Origin: Parvularia atlantis
Taxonomy: Eukaryota; Opisthokonta; Rotosphaerida
Assembly (NCBI GenBank): GCA_943704415.1
Contig: CALSCO010002242.1
Span: 1-12,811, forward strand
Direction: 5' to 3'
DNA: 12,811 bases
This document shows, piece by piece, positions 1 to 8,500 of this stretch (positions are counted from its first letter, which is position 1; every line of letters begins with the position of its first letter). Both the position numbers and the translations under genes were made by a program. Below the pieces are notes generated by a model. The model made no database searches, was not told where the DNA came from, and saw only the letters and a program-made list of their open reading frames with translations.

Positions 1-2706
1 GCCGCGCGCGCGCTGTGCAGACGCACGGGTGCACGGGTTGGACTCGGTACCCCAGACGCCACCGGAAGCACCGCAGATGCGCGTCGGCGAGCCGGCCCAG
101 TTGGCCGGGCACACGCCCGTGGCCGTCCCAGACGGCGCCGTGGACTGGTACGTGGCCGCGCCCGTAGCCGAGTTGCCGGTCAGCGGCGAGCAGGAAGAGA
201 CTGTGGCGGGCGCATGAGCAAGTGTCACAAAGCGGCGATGAGCGCACGCACCAGCGCAGCTAGCCGTGCTGAAGCTGGCCGTGTTCCAGCCCGACGTGCC
301 GCCCGTGCACGACATGGTGGCGGTGCCGGTGAAGCCGCTGGGGCAGGCGGCGCTGCCGATGCTGCCCGCGGCCGTGTTGGAGAAGGTCACGCCCAGGTAG
401 GTGGTCGCGAGGCACTGGGCCACTGCGATATCGTGCGACGACGTGAGCGGTCGCTGCTGGCGCGCAGCGCTGCACGAACGCACGCGTGCACGGGCTGCCG
501 GACGACAGCGAGCCGGCCCAGCCCGCGGCCTGGCACAGGCGGAAGGGTAGGGCGCCGTTGGGCGACGCGCCGCTGATGCACCCCGACGCTTGCTGCAAGC
601 GGAGGGGCGGATGCGCGTAAGAAACGCGGCAGAGGCGCGCGCCCGATGCGCACCACAGGCGTGCCGCTGAACGTGGTCTGTGACCAGAGGGCGTTGCCGA
701 CCGCGCCCGAACTGTCCGCCGCGCAGACATTGGCTGGGGCGACGGCGTGAGATGTGAAGGGGGAAAATTAACATGTGCGCGCGTGGCACAAACGCACGGT
801 TGCAGGCAAAGCTGTACGTGTTGGTGTTGAAACCGTTGGTGGTCCTGTAGGGCGCGAGCGAGCCGCTGCCGTAGTTGTCGCACGTCATCGTGATCGAGCC
901 CGTGTAGCCGGTCGAGCAGCCCGACGTGGCCGTGGCCGTGGCGCCCGCGGCGGTGGCAGGGAACGTGTAGCCATTGTACGTGAACGAGGGGCAGCTGACG
1001 GGGGCTGCACGTGCGCTGTGAGCACATGCGGAAACAAAGGCGTGCGGCGCACGCACCCTGGCAGCCGGTGCCGCCCACCCTGCCGTCGCCTGGGCACGCG
1101 TGCGCGCGCGCGTCAGAGAGCACATCGAAAGAAGGGAGCACCGCACCGAGGTAGTAGGCCTGCGTGCACGTGCACGCGCTCGTGTCGGGGACGCAGTTGG
1201 CCGTGCTGACGCACGTGCTGTACGTGACGACGAGGCTGGGCGTGGGCCGTGAGCGCGGGCGCGAGCGCACGCATGAGCGCCACGCACTTGACGTCGGCCT
1301 TGTCGGTGCCTTCCTTGTCCGGCGAGCCGCGCGTGATCCACGAGCCGTAGTAGCCGCTGTTGGCGTTCATGTAGGCCTTGAGGAAGAACGACAGCTGCGC
1401 CGCAAGCACGGTCATGCGCGAGTTCTGCGGGCGGAAACGCGCACGTCGCACCTGGCCGGCGGTCGTGCCTGAGCCGGCGATGGCGTCGTTCGCAAAGCGT
1501 GCGGCGATCGGCGCCGTGAACGCACTGCGGGGCCGGTGAGCCAGCCGTGCGCGCGCGGACGGAGCCACGCACTTGTTCGCGACGGCGTTGTTGCTTGTGC
1601 AATCGGGCGTGCCGGAGACGTACCAGCCGCTGAAGTACGGGTACGTCACCCTGGCACTCGTGTCCTGCGAGAAGGTGCCGGCGTAGCTGTAGACCTGTGG
1701 CGCAGAGAGCATGAGCGGCCGCGCGATGCGTGCGCACGAGCGATCGGCGCGCGCACGTCGAGCACGGTGAAGCACGGGCGCGTGGGCGAGCTGCCGCCGC
1801 AGGCGGCTGCGTGCACGGCGTTCCAGGTGGCGGTGGCGGTCGTAAAGCCGTTCCTGCGGGCGGGCGATTAGCGACCGTTGGAGCGAAGGGCGAGCGCGCG
1901 CACCAGTTGCTGTTGATGCGGAAAAAGTTGAGGCTCGCGATGCCGCTCGTGAACGGGTTCGAGTTTGTGTAGACCGAGCAGGCGGGGTCGACAGAACCGT
2001 ACGGCGAGCCGGTGCAGCACGAGCCAGAGTAGTAGAACCCGGCGAGGCCTGCGGACGAGATGCATATCAACGCCGAACGCCGAGCGCGGGCGATGCGGTG
2101 CGCGTCGCACCCCTGATCATGCAGCAGTCGTTGTTCGGGAACCACTGCAGTGCGCGAGCCGGGGTCAGCGACGCGTGGATCGCGGGGAACGGGCGGAGGC
2201 GGCACACCCGCAGGGCGAGGCTGCTGACGCAGACCTTGTTGGTGTAGCTCTGCGGCGCGAGCGGGGTCAGTCGCGGGTGGAAGTGCCGCTACGCCCGCGC
2301 GCGCGCCGTGCGCACCGGGATCGTCGTGAGGTCAAAGTTCATGATCGGGAAGCTGTAGACGAGGTTGGTCGTGCGCGTCGTGTTGGACATGTACCTGCAC
2401 GGGGCGAATTGAGCGGCTCGGCGTCCGGCGCTCCGTCAAGGCGCACGCACACGAAGCCGTTCTTGATCGCCTCGTACTTGGTCGACGAGCTGCCCGTGTA
2501 GCCGCCCGAGCTGTCGACGGTGATGCCCGACTGAAGGCGCACGCGCACGGTCGACGTTTGGGCTGCGGGAAGGGGGGCGCACACGTGAGCCGCGAGTGTT
2601 GCGCGCACGGCGGCCGCGCACCGTAGGCCGGTGCGACAGCGCCGCACGCCACAAGGGCGAGGACGAGGCCCACAAGCGCCGCGCCGGGGCGGTGCCGCGT
2701 GCCCAT
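1..2706 (-). CDS. Secreted multidomain protein: signal peptide, DNRLRE/CBM96-like region, sushi-like modules; 3' end outside the window
   Basis: Probable secreted or cell-surface protein of unknown function. The ATG is at 2706-2704. Exons (minus strand): 2706-2622, 2562-2451, 2394-2316, 2249-2208, 2144-2111, 2048-1904, 1853-1757, 1694-1573, 1524-1452, 1424-1288, 1235-1147, 1089-1057, 1004-798, 733-654, 592-484, 422-252, 200-27; a GTGCGT donor at 26 leads out of the window. At least 596 residues. Residues 1-29 form a signal peptide (hydrophobic core GAALVGLVLALVACGAV, then APAYA before Q). Residues 30-314 look like a DNRLRE/CBM96-type beta-sandwich: MNFDLTTIP, KVCVSSLALRWF and a terminal NLVVTY. 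Residues 315-349 are a cysteine-rich, EGF-like linker. Four modules follow at about 350-418, 419-481, 482-538 and 539-596. Each has four cysteines, and motifs such as CSTGYTGSITMTC and CPSGFTGTATMSC suggest sushi/CCP or HRM-like folds. All module borders are phase-1 introns. Exons, phases and cysteines are read directly; domain names are inferred without a profile search. The 27-bp intron at 1425-1451 is in frame and may be exonic. Confidence 0.75.
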
Positions 2707-3147
2707 GCTGTGCGTGTCTGTGTGTCGTTCGCGGCGTGAGCGTGGGCTGAAACGCGCACGAGACGGGGTGTCGCATATGCGCCGAGCCGCGCGCGCACGG
2801 TGCGAGCAGACGCGGGCAGGTGTGCGCGGACAGCGGCGAGCGAGAGGGAGACAGAGAGAGACAGAGAAGGGCGGGCGAGCAGCGGGGGTGGGTGCGCGAG
2901 CGCGACTTTTGTTGTTTTTCGTGCAGGTCCGCGCGTGGGGCGGCAAGGAGGAGCGGCGCGCGTGTGCGACAGGCGGCGCGCGGGGGTGCGGGTGCACACG
3001 CGACACGATGCACAGGGCAGGGCGCGGCAGGGCGCGTGCGAAGGCGAGTGCGAAGGTGCAGACGGGGTGGGGCGGCGCGTGACGCAGGAGGACCGCAATT
3101 TCATTAGCGACGTCACAACCAACCAGCGCGCGAGACGTCACGGCCAA
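2707..3147. promoter_or_regulatory. Intergenic region: upstream region of the secreted-protein gene, 3' flank of the macro gene
   Basis: This stretch of about 440 bp separates the start of the secreted-protein gene from the stop of the macro gene. Both are on the minus strand, so it should hold the 3' UTR of the macro gene and the promoter and 5' UTR of the secreted-protein gene. Near 2840-2870 the plus strand is GA-rich (CT-rich in the direction of transcription). A pair of GACGTCA elements and a CCAAT box lie at its distal end. Open frames cross it on both strands, but their residues are compositional (Arg, Ala, Pro-rich) and show no family motif, so I call no gene. Confidence 0.5.
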
Positions 3148-3148
3148 T
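3109..3148 (-). promoter_or_regulatory. Two GTGACGTC (CRE/bZIP-like) sites plus a CCAAT box
   Basis: GACGTCA occurs at 3109-3115 and 3134-3140, so the minus strand carries the 8-mer GTGACGTC twice, 25 bp apart. CCAAT is at 3144-3148 and overlaps the macro stop codon. CRE-type sites next to CCAAT boxes are typical eukaryotic promoter elements. The site is about 400-440 bp upstream of the secreted-protein ATG. Its role is inferred from motif and position only. Confidence 0.35.
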
Positions 3149-3932
3149 CAGCCGTCGGGGAGGTGGTACAGCACCACGGACGCGCCCGTGCGCTCGGCAA
3201 AGGCCGCGATCATGCGCTCGTACTCGGGCCAGGCCCCGCCGGCGAGCCCGCAGCCGATCTACGCGATGCGTGCGTGAGCGGGCCGCGCGGTGCACGCCGT
3301 TGATGCGCGCGCGCGACCTTGTGCGGGAACGCGACCGAGGCCGTGCCGACGACGGCTGCGAGGCGATCGAGCGCCGCCGCGAACCACGCGGTGCGCCGCT
3401 GCGCCGAGTCGTTGGCGTACCTGGGCGGCCCCGGGTACAGCTGGCGTCCGCGCGTCAGTCGAGCGACGTCGGGCGATCGCGGCCGCACCTGTCCGAGCAG
3501 ATTGACGACGAAGCGCTGGCGGTCGCCGTCGCCGCAGACGATGACCGTGCCGACCTGCATGCGTCACGTCACGTCGCGGCGCGGTGCGCACGGGCGATCA
3601 GCGACAATGCGCGATCGCGAGCTGCCGCGCGCTGCCGCGCCTGCGCCCTGTCGTCGCGTCCGGCGCGAGCGCGCGTGGCGTAGATGTCGGCGTACGGGAA
3701 GCGCTGGAAAAGCGTCTTGGACAGGCCGAGGGCGCTGCGGCTGACGCAGTTGCACTGGTGCACGATGAAGCTGCCGCGCCCGCAGCCGTGAGCGAGAGGC
3801 GCGGATGCAGACGCGGACGCACCGCTCCGTCGCCTGCGCGAGGTTGCCGCGCACCGTGCGCACGGCTGGCGCGGGCGCGCGCACGGCTGGCGCGGGCGCG
3901 CGCGCGGCCGGCGGCAGCGATCGGGTCGCGTT

Positions 3933-3972
<40 letters not shown>

Positions 3973-3989
3973 CGATCGCGCTTCGCCAC
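3148..3989 (-). CDS. Macro-domain (ADP-ribose phosphatase-like) protein; start codon uncertain
   Basis: Likely binds or hydrolyses ADP-ribose derivatives, like Appr-1''-pase-type macro domains. Exons (minus strand): 3989-3823, 3770-3641, 3554-3489, 3440-3318, 3258-3148, giving about 198 residues. Conserved pieces in order: IVHQCNCVS, LFQRFPYADIYATR, VIVCGDGDRQRFVVNLLGQ, LYPGPPRYANDSAQRRTAWF, VAFPHK joined across an intron to IGCGLAGGAW (the glycine loop that binds phosphate in this fold), and a short C-terminal tail. The N-terminus is a (DE)n acidic run followed by two RAPAPAV repeats, absent from ordinary macro domains. Intron 2 uses a CAG|GCGCG donor and a CAG acceptor; intron 4 ends in TAG. 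There is no in-frame ATG before the first conserved motif. The listed start is a GTG, and the frame stays open to a TGA near 4048. A possible upstream exon, ATG at 4068 to 4030 joined to 3980, would overlap the MOSC coding region antisense. Family call good, N-terminus poor. Confidence 0.75.
3859..3900 (-). repeat. Two tandem copies of a 21-bp unit
   Basis: Units at 3859-3879 and 3880-3900 are identical and encode RAPAPAV twice in the first macro exon. The length is a multiple of three, so the duplication keeps frame. This is a recent tandem duplication in a low-complexity linker. Confidence 0.85.
3933..3971 (-). repeat. (GACGAG)n hexanucleotide repeat coding for an Asp-Glu run
   Basis: The plus strand reads as alternating GTC and CTC triplets for 39 bp. 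On the minus strand this is alternating Asp and Glu, 13 residues, at the N-terminus of the macro protein. The repeat ends 36 bp before the MOSC start codon, so it may also lie in the MOSC promoter or 5' leader. Confidence 0.85.
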
Positions 3990-4006
3990 TTTCGAGCAAT
4001 CGGCGG

Positions 4007-5247
4007 ATGGCGAGCGAAGTGCAGGTGACGGACCTGTTCGTGTACCCGATCAAGGCGTGCCGTGGCATCCGCCTCGCGGCCGCGACGACGGCGACGACCG
4101 GCTTCCGCTTCGACCGGCAGTGGCTCGTGGTCGATGCCGCGACGGACAAGTTTGTGACGCAGCGCGAGAAGCCGCGGCTGGCGCTCGTCGGTGCGCCGCC
4201 CGCTGATGCGCGACGTGCGGCCGGCGCTGATCGGTGCCGCGCCGCGCGCCGCAGAGCCGCGCATCGACGAGGACGCCGGGCAGCTCGTCGTGGCCGCGCC
4301 CAACATGCCCGAGCTGCGCGTGCCGCTCGTCACGCCGCGCCCGGCCAACACGGAGGGCGTGCGCCAGGTGACCGTCTGGGACGACCAGGTGACGGCGCAC
4401 GACGTCGGCGACGAGGCCGCGGGCTGGTTCTCGCGCTTCCTGGGCGGTGCGCGCGCGGGCGCAGGTGCTGCGAGGCAGGCGGGCGGCTGACGCGCGATGG
4501 CTGCAGGCGACCTGCGCCTCGTGACGAAGGGCCACGGCGTGCGCGAGCTCGACCCGGAGCTGTGCCCGCCGCGCGACGCGTTCACGCACGAGCCGCAGAC
4601 GGCGTTCTCGGACGGCTGGCCGATCCTGCTCATCTCGGTGCGGCGTGTGCGCACGCTGTGCGCGCGTGCTTGCGGCTGAGCCGGCGCAGGAAGAGTCGCT
4701 CGCGGACCTGAACGCGCGCCTGGCCGAGGCCAAGCCGGGGCAGCTGGCGACGATGCGCAACTTCCGGCCCAACATCGTCGTGCGCGGGTGCGCCGTGCCG
4801 TTCGAGGTGCGCGGCGCCGGACGGCGCGTCTGCATGCACTTGGCGCTGAGTGCGCGCGGGCACGGGCAGGAGGACGACTTTGCCGAGATGGAGGTCAACG
4901 GCACGCGGCTGTACGGCGTCAAGCGGTGCTCGCGCTGCACCGTGACGACAGTCGACCCGGACACGGGCGTGATGGGCGCGTTTGAGACGCTCAAGGTGCG
5001 CAGTCCGAGTCTGCTGTGGTGCGCGTGCTGACCGTGTGCTGATTTCGCGCAGACGCTGCAAAAATACCGCCGTGTCGAGCCGCGGCAGCCGTACAAGGGC
5101 ATGTTTGGTGCGTTGCGCTGCTGTGCGCGCGCGCTTGCGCTGACTGGCTGATGATCGCGGGGCGCAGGCATGAACCTCGCGCACCGCGACGTCGGCGTGA
5201 CCATCGCTGTCGGCGACCGCATCGTCGTAACGCGGCGTCGCCAGTGA
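4007..5247 (+). CDS. MOSC-domain protein, mARC type (molybdenum-cofactor N-reductase)
   Basis: Related to the mitochondrial amidoxime-reducing component, which reduces N-hydroxylated compounds with a molybdenum cofactor and electrons from cytochrome b5. Exons: 4007-4190, 4255-4446, 4507-4637, 4690-4806, 4870-4995, 5053-5107, 5168-5247; 885 nt, 294 residues. The MOSC N-terminal barrel starts at LFVYPIKACRGI, then FRFDRQWLVVD and VTQREKPRLALV. The C-terminal MOSC domain has SLADLNARL, NFRPNIVV and RCSRCTVTTVDPDTGVM near residues 227-244. That CSRC pair holds the cysteine expected to ligate Mo. It ends in a short VAVGDRIVV-like strand region (VGVTIAVGDRIVV). All six introns are GTGCG...AG, 52-64 bp. 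The protein starts almost at the barrel, so the membrane anchor and targeting segment of animal mARC are missing or in an unseen upstream exon. The ATG at 4007 is the first usable one. The exact substrate is not known. Confidence 0.9.
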
Positions 5248-5570
5248 CCATGTGCTGTTGTGTTGTTGTGTGGTTGGGCACGTTGAGACGTCTTTGTCGC
5301 GTCTTTCAGACTCGAACTCGGACACAGCTTCAAGTTACTAGAAGAGAGGGGCGCAATAGTTGCGAAAGGCGGGGTGTCTGCGATCACACTTGTCAGCGCA
5401 GGTGCGCCGTTCGCGGAGGGGTGCAAGAAGTTTGCGCGCGGCAGCAGCTCGAGCGCCCGGCTGCGGTTGTCACGATCAGCGCCTGCAGACCACTGGTGAT
5501 CGCAACAATTGTGCACCGAGGGCTAATTAGCACATGTACACGCCCGATTGGCGCCAACCTCGCCACTTCC
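5248..5570. promoter_or_regulatory. Intergenic region: MOSC 3' end and PIWI promoter
   Basis: About 320 bp between two plus-strand genes. Just after the MOSC stop is a GT-rich patch (5250-5278) that could serve as a downstream polyadenylation element; I see no AATAAA. The last 60 bp before the PIWI ATG hold AT-rich palindromes that stand out against the GC-rich surroundings. No protein-coding exon is supported here. Confidence 0.45.
5522..5557 (+). promoter_or_regulatory. Two 10-bp palindromes upstream of PIWI (TAATTA and E2F-like)
   Basis: GCTAATTAGC at 5522-5531 is a perfect palindrome around a TAATTA core, the kind of site homeodomain proteins bind. TTGGCGCCAA at 5548-5557 is a second perfect palindrome; it resembles a symmetric E2F/DP site and overlaps an inverted CCAAT (ATTGG, 5547-5551). 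The second ends 13 bp before the ATG, so it is in the 5' UTR or core promoter. Function is inferred from motif similarity. Confidence 0.35.
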
Positions 5571-8500
5571 ATGTCCGATCCTGCTCCCGCCCCAACGGGC
5601 CGAGGACGCGGCGCCGCCACCGGCACCGGCCGCGGCCGCGGGGCGCCCTCCGCGAGTGCGCGGCGCGTCGCGGAACAAGGGGAAAAAAATTCACTGTCAC
5701 GCTCCGCCTCCCCTCGTGTCACTGCGCAGGTGCCGCCGGCGCCCCGGCCGCGCGCCCCAAGCTCGTCGACGGCGCGGCCGCGCTGTCGGTGTCGTGTGCG
5801 TTGCCGCGTAGTGTGGAATGGCGCGCTCGCGCTGCCCGGCCTGACTTGTGCTGGGCGCCTTCCCGCGTCAGCCCAGCCCGTGGCCCAGCCCGTCGCAGCC
5901 ACGCCAGCCGCCGCCCGCCCGTACCTCGGCGGCGACGCCAGCACCGAGGGCCGCCCGGTCACGCGTCGCGAGGTGAGCGACGCCATGCTCAAGAACCTGC
6001 CCAAGAAGCAGGCGCCGGGTGTGTGGCGCCACAACGCCCGGGCTCATGCCGTTCCCCCCTCCGCCGCCCGTATCTGCTCACGTTCTCGTTTTCACCGCGC
6101 AGGCGGCGAGGAGCAGCTCGCCAGCCGCCAGGTCGACGTCACGGCCAACTACTTCAAGATCTCCATCTCGAGTGGCCAGATCTACCAGTACCACGTCTCG
6201 TTCGACCCGCCGCTCGACTCGCGCACGATGCGCTACGCGATGGTTGCCTCGCACAAGCCCATCATCGGTGCGCGCGCGCACGCCGTGGGAGGGCCATCCG
6301 CTCACGCGCACGCCGCGCTGCGTCGCATCGCAGGCGAGACGTTCGCGTTCGACGGCATGCAGCTGTTCCTCACCAAGAAGCTGGAGGACTCGGTGCGGTC
6401 ACTGCCCTTGCCGCCGTGTTCACCGCCTGCTGAACCCTCGGGTGCATCGCAGATCACCTATCTCAAGTCCGTGCGCCAGTTTGACAGCCAAGAGTTTGAG
6501 ATCTCGGTCAAGCTCGTGAGCGCGCTCGACTCGAACCAGTGCTTTCAGCTGTACAATATCCTGTTCAAGAAGGTGCGGCTACATGCGCGCGACCTCGCAG
6601 CCGCTGACCCCGCGCGCGCAGTTCCTCCGCCTGCTCAAGCTCAAGCAGATCGGCCGCCACTACTTCAACCCGGCGCTGCACAACGACATCCCGCAGCACA
6701 GCCTACAGCTCTGGCCAGGCTTCATGACGGCGATCGCCGATTACGACGGCGGCGCGATGCTCAACATCGACCTCGCGCACAAAATCCTGCGCACGGGTGC
6801 GTATCGCGCGCGGCGCGTATGTCGGGGCCGTTGGCTGACGCGCCCACGCGCAGACTCGGTGCTCGACCACCTCAACTCGCTCAAGAAGCGCACGCGCAAC
6901 GAAGCCGAGCTCAAAGAGCTGGCGAGCGCGTACCTGATGGGCCAGGTCGTGCTCACGCGGTGCGAGCGCCCGGCCCCGCCGTGACCCTGCTGTCGATGGC
7001 TCACAAACCCCATGCCGCGCAGCTACAACAACAAGACGTACCACATCGACGACGTCGCGTGGAACATCAACCCGCTGTCGACCTTCAAGCTGTCGTCGGG
7101 CGAGGACATCACCTACGTCGACTACTACAAGAAGAATTACCAGATCACCATCAGCGACACGCGCCAGGTGCTTTCTGTCTGCGCACTCGGCGTCGCGCTC
7201 AACGTCGCTCTCGCAGCCGCTGCTGCTCAACAAGTCGAAGAAGCGCTTCAAGGGCCCCAAGTCGGAGGCGCCCGCCGTGCCCGAGGAGGAGATCATCTAC
7301 CTCGTGCCGGAGCTGTGCTCCATGACCGGCCTGTGCGTGCTCATTGTGTGCGGCGGCGCGGCCGCGGCTGACCGCCTGTGCGCACCGCGCGCACAGGTCG
7401 GAGGAGGTCCGCGCCAACTTCCGCATCATGAAAGATATCGCCCAGCACACGATCATCCCGCCGGCGTCGCGCCGCGCGTCGCTGGAGAACTTCATCGCGC
7501 AGATGTACGCCAACCCCGAGATCACGGAGGTGCGCCAAGGCATGACAGCGCGACCTCCTCGCTCACACCGCGCGTGCGCGCGCACACCCGCAGGAGCTCA
7601 AGAAGTGGTCAATCGACTTTGACCGCAAGATGCTCACGTTCCGTGCACGCGTGCTCAACCCCGAGCCAATCTCGTTCCTCAACAAGCGCGTCAGCTACGC
7701 GCCGGCGCAGGGTGCGTGCCTTTCTCTCCTCGCGCCTCGCCCGCGGCCAGCTGATGCCTCCCCTCCCCGCGTGCAGCCGAGTGGAGCCGCGACCTCAAGC
7801 AGATCGAGCTCATCCAGGCGATCCCGATCAACAAGTGGCTGATCGTTTTTGGCGAGCGCACGGGCCCGACGGCACAGAAGCTCGCACAGCTGCTCGAGCA
7901 GGTGCGTCTGGGGGGAGCCCGATGAACATCGAGGCTTACGCTACGCTCGCGCTTACCACCGTGCAGTGCGGTCGCCCCTTCGGCATCAGCGTCGCTCAGC
8001 CGACGGTCTGCGCGCTCAAGCGCGACTCGCCACAGGACTTTGTCGACGCCATCAAGGCCAACTACCAGCCGGGCGTGACGCAGGCGCGCCCGCGCGTGCT
8101 GTTTTTTCTGCCTGCAGTCTGACGGGCGCGCACTGGCCTCGCAGATCGTCGTCGTGCTGCTGCCCGACACGAAGAAGGACCGCTACGACGCCGTGAAGAA
8201 GTTTTGCGCGTCGGAGAACGGCATCGTGTCGCAATGCGTCCTGACCAAGTGTGTTTTTAAGGGGGGGGGGGGGGGGGGGCCGTACGCACGACACGCTCGC
8301 TGATCCTCGCGGCAGGACGATCGAGAGCGAGAAGATCGTCCAGTCGGCCGTGACCAAGATCATCCTCCAGATGAACGTCAAGCTCGGCGGCCAGCTCTGG
8401 GCTGTAGACGTGCGTGGCTGCCTTCTCGCACTGGCTATAGCGGCTGACGCGGGCGTGGGTGCAGATTCCGATGAAGAACTGCATGGTCGTCGGCATGGAC

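Noticed and set aside
2332-3147. Overlapping minus-strand frames through the intergenic region 2707-3147 as an upstream exon of the secreted protein
   Set aside because: The signal peptide starts cleanly at 2706, and the upstream residues are compositional with no motif.
3569-5516. Very long minus-strand open frames opposite the MOSC gene (for example 4050-5516 and 3569-4654)
   Set aside because: They are antisense to well-supported exons, are rich in Arg, Ala, Pro and His, and show no family motif. Stop codons are rare at this GC content, so long chance frames are expected.
5151-7325. A single 724-codon plus-strand open frame across the PIWI 5' half
   Set aside because: It reads through at least seven introns. 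Only segments of it are in the PIWI frame, and the spliced model matches the family continuously while the unspliced frame does not.
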